Below are positions 9,945-19,736 of a stretch of DNA of 64,000 bases, one piece after another. Every line of letters begins with the position of its first letter. Positions within the stretch are counted from its first letter, which is position 1. The notes under the pieces are model-generated. The model had not been told where the DNA came from. It did no database searches and worked only from the letters and a program-made list of their open reading frames with translations. Position numbers and translations under genes: made by a program. Origin of the DNA: Candidatus Eiseniibacteriota bacterium (GTDB taxonomy: Bacteria; Eisenbacteria; RBG-16-71-46); assembly GCA_016710095.1 (NCBI GenBank), contig JADJLL010000020.1, positions 1-64,000 on the forward strand, written 5' to 3'.

Positions 9945-10693
9945 TCAGTGCGTGGTGTCCGGCGCGGCGGGCGTCGCGCCGGGGCCGGGGCCGGTGCCGC
10001 CGCCGGTGTCGCCGGAGCGCTCACGTACTTCGACAACGGCTCGAGCGTCGCCTTGCGGATCAGCGCGAGCGTGCCGGGGTTCGCGCCCGCGGCGGTGCGG
10101 CCGATGTCCTTGCGGTCCGCCATCGCGACGATCGCGTCGACCGCTTCCATGCCGGAGATCACCTTGCCGAAGACCGTGTAGCCGCCACGATCGAGATCCT
10201 TGCGGTCGGCGACGCAGATGAAGAACTGCGAGCCGCTCGATTCGCGCTTCGGGTTGATCTGGTCGGGCATGCGCGCCATCGCGATCGAGCCGCGCAGGTG
10301 CGGGAGCTTGATCTCGGCGGGCACCGTGTAGCCCGGCCCGCCCTGGCCGTCGTTGAAGATGTTCGCGTCCTTCGAGTTCGGATCGCCCCCCTGGATCATG
10401 AAGCCCTTGATCACCCGGTGGAACGTCGTGCCGTCGTAGAAGCCCTTCTTCACGAGCTTGAGGAAGTTGGCGGCGGTCTTCGGGGCGTCCTTGTCCGCGA
10501 GCTGGATGACGATCTTGCCCTTCGCGGTGTCGAGCACGACGACCATGGGGCCGGCGGGAACGGCGGCCGGTGCCGGGGTGACCGCGGGCTTCGCGGCGGG
10601 TTCGGCGGCGTGGGCGGACGGGAAGAGCGGGAGCGCGGGAGAGACGGCGAGCAGCAGGGCGATCAGTGGGGCGGCGACGGACGCGCGGGACAT
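9945..10693 (-). CDS. Secreted cyclophilin-type peptidyl-prolyl isomerase (frameshift in Ala/Pro tail)
   Basis: About 249 residues, with a signal peptide (LIALLLAVSPALPLFPSAHA) and then a full cyclophilin domain. Landmarks are FHRVIKGFMIQGGDP, SSGSQFFICV and TVFGKVISGMEAVD. GGAGGT lies upstream of the ATG at the proper distance. As written the frame has no stop near the end of the domain and runs on for kilobases. Shifting frame once inside the Ala-Pro-rich tract near 9970-10020 gives a short acidic tail and a TGA at 9945, which I take as the true end. It is a periplasmic foldase, convergent with the aminopeptidase gene. Confidence 0.8.
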
Positions 10694-10862
10694 TCGACCT
10701 CCGGTGGATGCGATCGGCGCCGGTGCGGGGCTCCCCGGCGGAACCGGGAAGCTAGCGAGCGCGTGAGGAAAGGGTCAAGACCTCGGAATCGGGGGAAAGC
10801 GTCCCGAAACGCGGGGTGATGCTGTTATACTCGCCGCCCGCTGCGCACCCCTCGGTCACCTC

Positions 10863-11630
10863 TCAGCGTCGGCTGTTCCCGGCGAGCGCCGCGACTCCCC
10901 ACAGTCGCCCGGTGCGTCCGGCATCACGACGGTGCGAGAAGTACCAGTACGGTTCGCAGGACGTGCAAGCTCCCGTGTCGTGCACCTGAGCGTCGGGTAC
11001 TCCCGCCGCGACGAGCGCGATTCGTGAGGCGGTGGGCAGGTCGAGGTGGGGTTTCGGAACGCCGTCGCGACGCAGCGCGGCTTCCGGGAACCGTTCCGCG
11101 ACTTCCTCACCGACTTCGTAGCAGCATCCGCGATTGCACGGACCGAAGTGGACATGCACGCGCTCGGGACCGCAGCCGGCCCGCTCGCACACGGCACGCA
11201 GCGCCGCCACGGGCATCCCGTCCGCGGCGCCCCGCCAGCCGGAGTGCGCGGCCGCCACGGCACCGGGCGCTTCGAAGAGCAGGGACATGCAGTCGGCGGT
11301 GGTCACCGCCAGCGCGAGGCCGGGGACGCTCGTCACGAGCGCGTCGCACTCGCTCTGGTGGCCGGGCCCCGTCACCTCGACGATCCGCGTGCCGTGCACC
11401 TGGCCCGCGGTCGCGAGTTTCGCGGGATCCAGTCCGAGGGTGGTGAGCAAACGAGCGCGGTTCGCCGATACCGCGTCGGGCTCGTCCACGGTGGAGCGGC
11501 CGAGGTTCAAGGTGTCGAACGGCGGGAGGCTGACTCCTCCGCGCCGGGTGGAAAAGGCGAGCACGGCGCCGCAGGCGGAGGCCGTCGCGCGCCAGTGATG
11601 CAGTTCGGTGTTTCGATCGAGTGTCCACAT
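10863..11630 (-). CDS. YfiH/LACC1-family purine nucleoside phosphorylase / polyphenol-oxidase-like protein
   Basis: A 255-residue protein. Family motifs are GQVHGTRI, TTADCMSLLF, AHSGWRG and FGPCNRGCCYEVG, with the His/Cys/His metal site intact. Older annotation calls it multicopper laccase. Work on this family shows adenosine/inosine phosphorolysis and deamination. I chose ATG 11630 over an in-frame start at 11681 because a TTGACC-N17-TAGCGT promoter ends ten bases before it. The transcript would be nearly leaderless. Confidence 0.85.
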   Translation of the reverse strand: MWTLDRNTELHHWRATASACGAVLAFSTRRGGVSLPPFDTLNLGRSTVDEPDAVSANRARLLTTLGLDPAKLATAGQVHGTRIVEVTGPGHQSECDALVTSVPGLALAVTTADCMSLLFEAPGAVAAAHSGWRGAADGMPVAALRAVCERAGCGPERVHVHFGPCNRGCCYEVGEEVAERFPEAALRRDGVPKPHLDLPTASRIALVAAGVPDAQVHDTGACTSCEPYWYFSHRRDAGRTGRLWGVAALAGNSRR

Positions 11631-11640
11631 GGGTGGACGC

Positions 11641-11669
11641 ACGCTAGGGAGCGGTGCGCGCAGGGTCAA
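11641..11669 (-). promoter_or_regulatory. Sigma-70 promoter of the YfiH-like gene, near-leaderless
   Basis: On the minus strand TTGACC, 17 bases, TAGCGT, then ten bases to the ATG at 11630. The predicted transcription start lies about four bases before the start codon. Confidence 0.55.
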
Positions 11670-11698
11670 GCGCGGCCGCATCAGGGGGATTGCTCAAG

Positions 11699-14688
11699 GT
11701 GAATGCTCGTCGTGGACTTTCACTGCTCGTGATCGTCGCCTGCGCCGTCCAGTCGGCGCTCGCCCTCGCTCAGCCCGGCGTCGCGCCCGCGCGGCCGCCC
11801 GTCCGGCGGCCGCCGCTCCGGCGGCTCCCGCCGCGGCCACCGTCGGCACGCGCCGCATTCCCAAGGACGACCTCGACCGGCGTACGGCGATGGCGATCAC
11901 GCAGTTCTCCCAGCGCAGCGGCAACCGCGAGCTCCCCGCCGACATGCGTGACCTCGTGCGGCGGCAGGTTCTCGAGGGTCTGATCCGGCAGGAACTCCTC
12001 ACGCTCGAGGCGAATCGCACGGGTGTCACGGCGACGGTCGCGGAAGCCGAAGAGATCGTCAAGCGGGAGCCCTTCTTCAATCCGGGCGGACAGTTCGACC
12101 CCACACGCTTGCAGGCGGTGAAGACGACGCAGAAGGCGACGTTCGACGCCGCGATCGCCGCGGTCCAGCTCAGCTCGCGGGCCGCAAGCTCGCCGACCGG
12201 GTCGCCGCGAAGTACACGCCCTCCGAGGCGCAGGCGCGTGCCACGGCTGTGCGCACGCTCGCTCGCGTCACGGCGGAGCACCTCTCGCTGCGCAAGGCGG
12301 AGTTCGACGGCAGCTATCCCGAGCCGCGCGAGGCCGACGTGCTCGCGTACTACCGCTCGCATCTGGCGATGTTCGACCGGCCGGACCGCGCGAAGCTGAC
12401 GGTGGTGTTCGTGAACTGCTCCGGCTCGACGACGAAGAACGTCGCGGAGCCGGTGCGATGGACGCCTGGACGAAGCGCATGAAGGTCGTCGCCGACAGCC
12501 TGCTCGCCGAAGTGGCGAAGGGCGCCGAGTTCTCGTCGGTCGTGGGCTGGCTGAGTCCGCGGCAGGGCGTCATCGTCACGTCGGACAACTTCCCCGGCTA
12601 CTGGCGCGGGACGGCGGCGCAGCAGAAGCGCCTGTTCGATCCGCGCATGACGGGCGTCGTGTTCCCCGAGCCGATCGCCGGGGAAGAGGGCTGGATGATC
12701 GTGCGCGTCGAGGAAGTGCAGCCGGCGCACGTCGCGCCCCTGCGCGACGTCGCGCGCGAGGTGCGGAATGCTGCGCCGCGATCGCAAGCCGCACGCGGAG
12801 GAATACGCCCAGCGCGGCCTTTACGCGACGCTGCGCGATTCGCTCGCCGCGCCGGAATGCGCGTCCGCTGGGCGGTGTTCGACACCGCGGCCATGAAGGT
12901 GGCCGAGCCGACGGCCGCGGATCTGGACCGCTACTACCGCGGTCACCTCGCCGACTACTCGTCCTTCGACGCGTCCTCCGGCGGCGTCGTCGCGAAGCCG
13001 CTCGCGGACGTGCGCGACGACGTGCGGCTCCGCTACCTGCGCGACGCGCGGGTGCGTGAGGCGCGCGCCGCGGCCGATCGCGTGACGCGTGCATGGGCGG
13101 CGGGCAAGCGCGATCCGGCTTCCGAAGCGCTGTCGGTCGTGCGAGGCGGCCGTCGCTCCCGAGGGCGCGGACCTCGATTCGACCGCCGAAGGACGCATTG
13201 GTCGCCGACTCGGTCTGGGCGAACCCCGTGCCGCGCACGAGCGAGTTCCGATGCGCGGCAGCTGGGTCGTCTGGCAGGCGATCGCACGCGTCCCCGCGAG
13301 TGCCCCGACCTTCGGCCAGGCGCGGCGGCCGCTCGCCGCGGCCGCCAACGCCGACGTGCAGCCGAGGAGGAACCGAAGGCGGCCGTGCGCTGTTCGAGAA
13401 GAACGCGCGCGAGTTCAGCCGCGGCAACGTGCTCTCGTACACGAAGCGTGGTCGTGACCCCGCCGGCGATGCTGAGGTGCCGCTGACCCGCGCCGAGGTC
13501 GAGAATTATCACCGCGAGAACCTGGACAAGTACTCCGCGCCGGAGCTGCTGCGCGCACGCCACATCCTGATCGAGCCCACTGCCCAGACGGACGAGGCCA
13601 ACGAGGCGGCGCGCCGTCAGGCCGAGCAGGTGCTCGCCCGTGTGCGCAACGGCGAGGACTTCGCGACGCTCGCGAAGCAGTTCAGCATGGACATCGCGAC
13701 GAAGGACAAGGGCGGTGACCTCGGGACGTTCGGCCGCGGCACGATGCTCGACGCGTTCGAGCGGGCCGCGTTCTCGATGCAGTCCGGCGAGCTCGTCCCG
13801 GACCCGGTCCGCACCGAAGTGGGCTGGCACGTGATCCAGGTGATGGAGCACGACGCCGCGGTCGTGCAGCCGCTCGCGTGGGTGTACTCGAGCGTTTCGT
13901 CCGATGCGGCGATCGCCAAGGGCGAACGCATGGCGAAGGTCACGGCCGACAGCATTCGGCGTATCGCCCGGCGTCCCGCGGACGTCGTCCGGCTCGCCGA
14001 GCGCATGGGTTACACGGTCGTACCGAACCAGCACAAGGTCGGCGAAGTGATCAGCTCGTCCGCGGTGCGGCCGTTCTTCCAGGAACTCGAGACGCTGTCC
14101 GCGGGGCAGTTCGTGGCGGAACCGTTCAAGATGAAGGGACAGGGCTACTGGCTCGCGTGGGTGGACAGCATCTCGCCGCCGCGCACGCCGACGTGGGACG
14201 AGGCGAAGCCGTACGCGATCGACGCCTTCCGCCGCGGTGGTGGTGAGCGCGCGATGAACGCCAAGCGCGCGGAGCTCGATTCGATGTCCGCGGCCGGCTG
14301 GGCGTTCGATTCGCTCGCCGCGCTGTGGGGCGGCCCCGAGCGCACGCGCGAACTCGCACCGGGCAAGGGACTCGCCGGCATGGGCAACTACGCGATCTTC
14401 GATTCGGTCGCCTTCGGCACGTCCCGCTCGCCCGCGCTCGAAACCGGCAAGGTCTCGGGTTGGGTGCAGTTCCCGAACGGCCTCGTCCGGATGCGCATCG
14501 CCGAGCGCATCGAGCCCGGTCCCCAGCAGCTCGCGGAGCGCGCGGCGAACATTCGCGCGGCCGAAGCCGAAGAAGGGCTGCGCGGCTATTTCGAAGAGCT
14601 CAAGAAGCGCTATCCCGTGAAGATTCTCGAGGCCCGCATGCGGGACATGCAGCTGGCCAGCCCGCCCGCGGGGCCCCCGGCCCCCTGA
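11699..14688 (+). CDS. SurA/PpiD-like periplasmic parvulin foldase, heavily frameshifted in its first half
   Basis: About 990 residues if bridged. The GTG at 11699 follows AGGGGG by ten bases and starts a signal peptide (LSLLVIVACAVQSALALAQ). A chaperone-like helical N-part follows (RRQVLEGLIRQELLTLEA). A clear parvulin rotamase domain lies at 13540-13850 (LRARHILIEPT, GGDLGTFGRG, EVGWHVIQVME). From about 13480 to the stop the frame is clean. Between 11700 and 13480 the coding sense hops frames at roughly 11810, 12200, 12440, 12770, 12850, 13140, 13355, 13390, 13447 and 13475. It probably folds outer-membrane proteins. It may be a decaying gene or a badly resolved stretch of assembly. Confidence 0.6.
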
Positions 14689-14694
14689 TCCGCC

Positions 14695-14728
14695 CGCCGG
14701 GGCGGCGCCATCCGGTGCCGCCCCGGCG
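14695..14728 (+). terminator. Perfect 12-bp hairpin after the SurA-like gene
   Basis: CGCCGGGGCGGC and GCCGCCCCGGCG pair perfectly around a ten-base loop, seven bases after the stop. There is no T tract, so it may be a 3'-end stabiliser or a Rho-assisted end rather than an intrinsic terminator. Confidence 0.4.
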
Positions 14729-14808
14729 ACGTCGGACTCACGTCCGGCGACCTTCCGGCCGATAGTCGGGGTGACCCTCCAGCCACCCACCGGAGTCATC
14801 CCCCGACC

Positions 14809-16137
14809 ATGGCGACCCCAACCCCGGAGCACGCGCACGACATGCCTCGTCGAGTCGTACTCATCGACTTCGACTGGCAGGACGCGGACCTGCTTCCCGA
14901 GCTGCTCAAGCGCCCCGGCATTTCGGTGCGCCTCGTGGCGGGCGAGCGAGTCCACGATCCCGGTGTGCGCGTCGCCGAGCTCTGCGGCCTTCCGCGCACG
15001 CTGGACCTGGCCGACCTGACGCGCGAGATCTTCGACCTCGCAATCGTCGGCGAGCGCAGCTCTCGCCGCACCCAGCTCGAAAGCCTGCTGCTCGCGCTCG
15101 GCACGCCGTGCCAGACGCCGCAGGAGTTCATGCAGGGCGCGTCCGACGCGTCGGACGAGAGTCCGGCCATCGAAGCGCCGCTCGCGCTCCACGCCGCGAC
15201 GCTCGAACACACGCTCGGGGGCGGCGACTACGACGCGTTGCTCGAGCAGGCGCTGCCGGATCTCGGCGCCGATGCACCCGTCGCTCCGGCGCCGGTGCCC
15301 GAGCCGTCCGAGCCGCACTGGCGTGTGAGCAACCTCGAAGACTTTCCTTCGCTCGAATCGCGCGCGCGGCTCGAGAGCGCGCTCAAGGAACTCGTCGGCG
15401 TCTCCGGCGCCAACACGGCCGAACTGCATGCTGGCGACACGGGGCCGCTCCAGCTCGTCGCGCAGGTCGGGCCGGAGGACAAGCTGCTCAAGGGTCTCGT
15501 GGACCTCGCGAGCGAACTGGGCACGCCCCAGGTCGTGACGCGGCTGTCCGAGCCCGGCAAGGGCCGTACGTGGGGCGCGTGGCCGTTCCGCACCACGCAG
15601 CGCCGCGGCGTGCTCGCCGTGGCGGCGATCGAATCCCCGCAGGGCATGAACCAGTGGCAGAGCATGGTCGAGGACCTGCGCAACACGTGGGACGAAGAGG
15701 ACCGCGAGCGCGCGGGCACTTCGTTCCCGTACACGCCCCTGCGCGAGGCCGGCTGGCTCGGCGCGGACGAGTTCCGCAGGCGCATCGAACTCTCGCTCGA
15801 ACGCAATCGGCACGACCGGATGCGGTTCGAACTGCACCGGATCGAGTTCCCCGATCACGCCGTTGCGCTGCAGTCGCTGCTCGAGCAGTTCCCGGCGCAG
15901 GTCCGCGACACGGACTGCCTCATGCAGGGACGCGGCTCCAGCCTGTTGCTGTTGACCGCGGGCGGAGCGGACGGATTCACGCACCTGCGCCGCCGGCTGC
16001 TGCAGCTCTGGGACAAGGTCTGGCGCGAGCAGGGCACGAGCACGCCCGCGCCCGCGATCGTGGACCACTGCGTGACCATCGCGGGGCCCGAGGACGCCGA
16101 AGCGTTCCTCGCCGCCGCGCACGACTGGCTCGCCTGA
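14809..16137 (+). CDS. Hypothetical protein, regulator-like N-terminus and degenerate GGDEF-like C-terminus
   Basis: A 442-residue soluble protein that I do not recognise. Residues about 12-110 alternate strands and helices like a receiver or Rossmann fold (RRVVLIDFDWQDADLLPELL; FDLAIVGER). Residues 165-310 look GAF-like. The last 130 residues (FRRRIELSLERNRHDRMRF; DTDCLMQGRGSSLLLLTAGG) recall the fold of diguanylate cyclases but lack the GGDEF motif. It lies alone between the SurA-like gene and the threonine operon. A sensory or regulatory role is a guess. Confidence 0.55.
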   Translation: MATPTPEHAHDMPRRVVLIDFDWQDADLLPELLKRPGISVRLVAGERVHDPGVRVAELCGLPRTLDLADLTREIFDLAIVGERSSRRTQLESLLLALGTPCQTPQEFMQGASDASDESPAIEAPLALHAATLEHTLGGGDYDALLEQALPDLGADAPVAPAPVPEPSEPHWRVSNLEDFPSLESRARLESALKELVGVSGANTAELHAGDTGPLQLVAQVGPEDKLLKGLVDLASELGTPQVVTRLSEPGKGRTWGAWPFRTTQRRGVLAVAAIESPQGMNQWQSMVEDLRNTWDEEDRERAGTSFPYTPLREAGWLGADEFRRRIELSLERNRHDRMRFELHRIEFPDHAVALQSLLEQFPAQVRDTDCLMQGRGSSLLLLTAGGADGFTHLRRRLLQLWDKVWREQGTSTPAPAIVDHCVTIAGPEDAEAFLAAAHDWLA

Positions 16138-16148
16138 CGAGAAGTCCG

Positions 16149-16178
16149 TTGACCCGGACTTCGCCGCGCACGTAAGGT
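16149..16178 (+). promoter_or_regulatory. Promoter of the threonine operon leader
   Basis: TTGACC, 18 bases, TAAGGT. The leader-peptide ATG begins six bases after the -10 hexamer. If this is the promoter, the leader peptide is translated from a leaderless transcript. TAAGG could alternatively act as a weak ribosome site from a promoter further upstream. Confidence 0.5.
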
Positions 16179-16184
16179 TTTCGC

Positions 16185-16259
16185 ATGAAGCTCTCGATCC
16201 TCTCGACGACCACGACGACTCGGACGACGCGCAGCAGCGTCGGCCGGCGTGGCGCTTGA
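16185..16259 (+). CDS. thrL: Threonine operon leader peptide (attenuator control peptide)
   Basis: A 24-residue open frame, ATG to TGA. It starts MKLSILS and continues with seven threonine codons within eight positions (TTTTTRTT), then RSSVGRRGA. It precedes a strong intrinsic terminator and the thrABC genes, the same order as in the enterobacterial thrL attenuator. There, ribosome stalling at Thr codons when charged tRNA-Thr is scarce prevents terminator formation. It is too short for routine gene callers. The one isoleucine codon could add minor control. Confidence 0.8.
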   Translation: MKLSILSTTTTTRTTRSSVGRRGA

Positions 16260-16317
16260 GCGACGAAGTTTCTTCCGCTCTCGAAGGCCCCGCCCAACGG
16301 CGGGGCCTTTCGCTTTT
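16225..16317 (+). promoter_or_regulatory. Threonine attenuator: pause hairpin, candidate antiterminator, terminator
   Basis: CGACGC (16225-16230) and GCGTCG (16237-16242) form a 6-bp hairpin overlapping the leader-peptide end. GGCGTGGC (16246-16253) can pair with the terminator's 5' arm GCCCCGCC (16287-16294) at seven of eight positions, a plausible antiterminator. The terminator hairpin follows directly. These mutually exclusive pairings are what a translation-coupled attenuator needs; no folding energies were computed. Confidence 0.6.
16284..16317 (+). terminator. Intrinsic terminator of the thr attenuator
   Basis: AAGGCCCCGCC pairs with GGCGGGGCCTT, an 11-bp perfect stem with loop CAAC. 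It is followed by TTTCGCTTTT. It lies between the leader peptide and thrA. Confidence 0.85.
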
Positions 16318-16335
16318 CAGGAAGGAGTCCCGGAC

Positions 16336-18789
16336 ATGCTCCGCGTGATGAAGTTCGGAGGCACCTCCGTCGCCGGTGCGGCGCGCCTGCAGGCGGTCGC
16401 CGACCGCACGGAGGAAGCGCTCCGCGAGGGACGTGTCGCGCTCGTCGTGAGCGCCATGGCGGGCGAGACGGATCGGCTGCTCGGCGGGCTCGCGGCCGCG
16501 ATCGAAGGCCGTGACGACGGAACGGCCGAAGCGTTCGCGGCGCGGCACCGGGACGAGTGCGTGCTGCTCGAAGGCGCGCTCGGCGCCGCGCGCACCGAGG
16601 CGATGCGCGCCTCGCTGCAGCCCGTGTTCGACGAAGTCGCGGCGCACCTCGCGGGGGTGAAGCTCCTGCGCGCCTGTCCCGCGGAGACGCATGCGGCGGT
16701 CGCCTCGGCGGGGGAGCGCGCGTGCGCGCTCGTCCTCGCCGCGATCCTCGAGGCGCGCGGACTCGCCTGTACGGCGCTCGATCCGCGACGCGTGCTGCCG
16801 TGCGAAGGCGACCCGCTCGAGGCGCAGGCGGACGTGGCGGCGGCGAAGGAGCGCGTGCGCGCATGGCGGGATTCCGGCGGGGCGCTCGCGCTCATGCCCG
16901 GCTTCTACGGTGGCGACGCGTCGGGTCGCATCGTGCTGCTCGGCCGCGGCGGCTCGGATCTCTCCGCCGCGCTGCTCGCCGCGGCGCTGGAAGCCGACGC
17001 GCTCGACATCTGGACCGACGTCGCCGGTGTGTTCACGGCCGATCCGCGCTGGGTGCCGGAAGCGTTGCGGCTGGACGCGCTGAGCTACGACGAGGCGATG
17101 GAGCTGGCGCACTTCGGCGCGAAGGTGCTGCACCCGCGCACGCTCGCGCCGGTGCGCATCCCCGGCATTCCCGTGCGCGTGCGCCACACGTTCGCGCCGG
17201 CCGATCCCGGCACGCGGATCGTGCGCGAGGCTCCGCCCGCGCCGCACCTCGCGCGCGGACTCACGCTGCTGAGGGACGTGTCGTTCCTGACGTTGACCGG
17301 ACCCGGCATGCCGGGCGTCCCGGGCGTCGCGGCGCGCGCGTTCGGCGCGCTCGCCGCGCGGCGCGTGAACGTCGTGCTCATCACGCAGGCGTCGAGCGAG
17401 TGCACGCTGTCGATTTGCGTGCGGTCGGCGGACGCACCCGCGGCGGTCGCTTCGCTCGCCGCGGAGTTCCGCGCGGAAGTGCTCGCGCAACTCGTCGAGC
17501 CGGTGGAGCGCCTGGACGGCCTCGCGGTGCTCAGCCTGGTCGGGGACGGCATGCGGGCGCGCCCGGGCGTCGCGGCCGCGCTCTTCGGCGCGCTCGGCGA
17601 CCTCGGCTGCAACGTCGTCGCGATCGCGCAGGGTTCGAGCGAGCGGAGCATCTCGGCGGTCGTGACCGAATCCGACGGCCTGCGCGCGCTGCCGGGCGTG
17701 CACGCGCGCTTCTTCGACACACTGCTGCGCGTCGACGTGCATCTCGCCGGTCTGGGGCTCGTCGGGCGGCAGTGGCTCGCGCAGCTCGAGCGCTCTCGCG
17801 CGCGGTGGCGTGAACGTGGCGTGGAACTGCGCCTGTGCTCCGTCGCGACGTCGAAGCGCTGGGCGACGGATGCGCGCGGCCTCGCGCCGGACGCGGCCGA
17901 CGACGCGCTCGCGGCGGGCGGCGCGTGGAGCGTGGATGCGCTGCTCGCACAGGTGCGCGAGCGCCGTCCGGCGGTCGGCGTGTTCGTGGACTGCACGAGC
18001 TCCGACGAGCTCGCGGACCGCTACGGCGATCTCGTCGAGGCGGGGCTGCACGTCGTGGCGGCGAGCAAGCGGCTGAACAGCGGCCCGCTGCCGCGCTATC
18101 GGGCGCTGCGCGAGAAGCTCCAGCGCCATCGCCGCCGCTTCCAGTACGAGACGAACGTCGGCGCCGGATTGCCCGTGATCGGGCCGTTGCACGACCTGCT
18201 CGCCGGCGGGGACGAAGTGCTGCGCGTCGAGGGCGTCCTGAGCGGTACGCTGTCGTTCGTGTACGGATTGCTCGAAGAAGGCGTGCCTCTCACCGAGGCG
18301 GTCCGTCGCGCGCGCGAGGCGGGGTTCACGGAGCCCGATCCGCGCGTGGACCTGAGCGGACTCGACGTGGCGCGCAAGGCGCTCGTGCTCGCGCGCGAAC
18401 TCGGCGCGCCGTTCGAGCTGGAAGACGTCGCGCTCGAAAGCGCGCTTCCCGCGGGCTGCGGCACGGACGGAACGCTGGAGGAGTGGTGGGATCGCCTGCC
18501 CGAGTTCGAGGGAGCGGTCGCGGCCACCGTCGAGGCGCATCGCGCCGAAGGGCGCGTGCTGCGCTTCGTGGCGGTGGTCGAGCCTTCGGGTTGTCGCGTG
18601 GGGCCGGTCGCGGTCGACCGCTCGCATCCACTCGCGGCCGTGCGCGGTGGCGAGAACGCGATCAGCATCACGAGCGCGGCCTACTCACCGCGGCCGCTCG
18701 TCGTGCGTGGCTACGGCGCGGGTGCCGAGGTGACCGCCGCCGGCGTTCTGGCGGACGTCCTGCGCATCGCGACCGGAGGGCGCTCGTGA
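16336..18789 (+). CDS. thrA: Bifunctional aspartokinase / homoserine dehydrogenase
   Basis: An 817-residue protein, close to E. coli ThrA (820). The ATG at 16336 has GGAAGGAG about nine bases upstream. Residues 2-265 are aspartokinase ([33 protein letters not shown]). ACT regulatory repeats follow at about 290-460. Homoserine dehydrogenase occupies about 470-815 (GLGLVGRQW nucleotide site; [27 protein letters not shown]). It catalyses the first and third steps from aspartate to threonine. It is controlled by the attenuator upstream and probably by threonine feedback at the ACT repeats. It overlaps thrB by GTGA. Confidence 0.95.
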   Translation: MLRVMKFGGTSVAGAARLQAVADRTEEALREGRVALVVSAMAGETDRLLGGLAAAIEGRDDGTAEAFAARHRDECVLLEGALGAARTEAMRASLQPVFDEVAAHLAGVKLLRACPAETHAAVASAGERACALVLAAILEARGLACTALDPRRVLPCEGDPLEAQADVAAAKERVRAWRDSGGALALMPGFYGGDASGRIVLLGRGGSDLSAALLAAALEADALDIWTDVAGVFTADPRWVPEALRLDALSYDEAMELAHFGAKVLHPRTLAPVRIPGIPVRVRHTFAPADPGTRIVREAPPAPHLARGLTLLRDVSFLTLTGPGMPGVPGVAARAFGALAARRVNVVLITQASSECTLSICVRSADAPAAVASLAAEFRAEVLAQLVEPVERLDGLAVLSLVGDGMRARPGVAAALFGALGDLGCNVVAIAQGSSERSISAVVTESDGLRALPGVHARFFDTLLRVDVHLAGLGLVGRQWLAQLERSRARWRERGVELRLCSVATSKRWATDARGLAPDAADDALAAGGAWSVDALLAQVRERRPAVGVFVDCTSSDELADRYGDLVEAGLHVVAASKRLNSGPLPRYRALREKLQRHRRRFQYETNVGAGLPVIGPLHDLLAGGDEVLRVEGVLSGTLSFVYGLLEEGVPLTEAVRRAREAGFTEPDPRVDLSGLDVARKALVLARELGAPFELEDVALESALPAGCGTDGTLEEWWDRLPEFEGAVAATVEAHRAEGRVLRFVAVVEPSGCRVGPVAVDRSHPLAAVRGGENAISITSAAYSPRPLVVRGYGAGAEVTAAGVLADVLRIATGGRS

Positions 18790-19736
18790 GCGGCGCGCGC
18801 GGAGTGGTCCGTGCGTTCGCCCCTGCGAGCACGGGCAACGTCATCGCCGGCTTCGACACGCTCGGCGCCGCGCTCGCGCCCGCCGACGGCGAGCGCTGGG
18901 GCGACGTCGTCACGGTCACCGAGTCGGACCGGGACACGCTGGAGTGCTCCGGCCTCGATGCGGACGCGCTGCCGTCGTCCGCCGACAATCTGGTCTGGCG
19001 CGCGCTCGACGCGTGGTGCGCGCGCACGCGGCGCGAGCGTCCGCCCCTCGCGATCGCGCTCGTGAAGGGATTGCCCGTCGGCAGCGGCGTGGGTTCGAGC
19101 AGCGCGAGCATCGCCGCCGTGCTGCGCGCCGCGCACGCGCTTCTCGGCGACGGCGAGGACGATCGCGTGCTGCTCGAGGCGGCCGGTGACGCGGAATCCG
19201 GCGCCGCCGGCGCGCGGCACCTGGACAACGTCGCACCGGCGCTGCTCGGCGGCCTGCGCTTCGTCGGTCCCGACGGCCGCGCGGAGCTGCTGCCGTGGTT
19301 CGACGAACTGCGCTTCGTGGTCGCGAGCCCGGCGCTGCGGCTGGAAACGCGCCGCGCGCGCGCCGTGCTGCCCGCGGCGGTGGCGCTCGGCGATGCGGTC
19401 GAACACGCGCGCGCGCTCGGCGCGTTCGTGCACGCGTTGCACACGGGGAACCGCGAATGGTTGCGCGCGGCGTTGCGCGACCGCATCGCGGAGCCGCACC
19501 GGCTCGCGCTCGTGCCGGGCGCGGCGGACCTGCGTGACGCGGCGCTCGCGGCGGGCGCGTGGGGCTGCAGCTTCTCGGGCGCGGGTCCCGCGATGCTCGC
19601 GATCGCGGCCGCGCCCGACGTCGCGGCGGTGAGCGCGGCGATGGCGCGCGCGTGGGAATCGCACGGCGTCGCGTGCGTGACGCGCGAGTGCCTGCTCGAC
19701 CGCTTCGGCGCGCGCGTGCTCGGGGAGGGCGCATGA
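18786..19736 (+). CDS. thrB: Homoserine kinase (GHMP family)
   Basis: A 316-residue protein starting at a GTG that shares bases with the thrA stop. The GHMP phosphate loop [19 protein letters not shown] lies at about residues 98-116. The N-terminal substrate region ([16 protein letters not shown]) and the C-terminal [15 protein letters not shown] motif also fit homoserine kinase. It phosphorylates homoserine for ThrC. It overlaps thrC by ATGA. Confidence 0.93.
   Translation: MSGARGVVRAFAPASTGNVIAGFDTLGAALAPADGERWGDVVTVTESDRDTLECSGLDADALPSSADNLVWRALDAWCARTRRERPPLAIALVKGLPVGSGVGSSSASIAAVLRAAHALLGDGEDDRVLLEAAGDAESGAAGARHLDNVAPALLGGLRFVGPDGRAELLPWFDELRFVVASPALRLETRRARAVLPAAVALGDAVEHARALGAFVHALHTGNREWLRAALRDRIAEPHRLALVPGAADLRDAALAAGAWGCSFSGAGPAMLAIAAAPDVAAVSAAMARAWESHGVACVTRECLLDRFGARVLGEGA

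Noticed and set aside
7874..10693. A 939-residue cyclophilin with long C-terminal extension
   Set aside because: After the Ala/Pro tail the frame reads the antisense of the aminopeptidase gene; a single shift gives a natural stop at 9945.
13033..18627. A 1,864-codon minus-strand open frame opposite the SurA-like gene and thrA
   Set aside because: Shadow of the plus-strand coding sequence; low-complexity RERHR-type composition, no motif.
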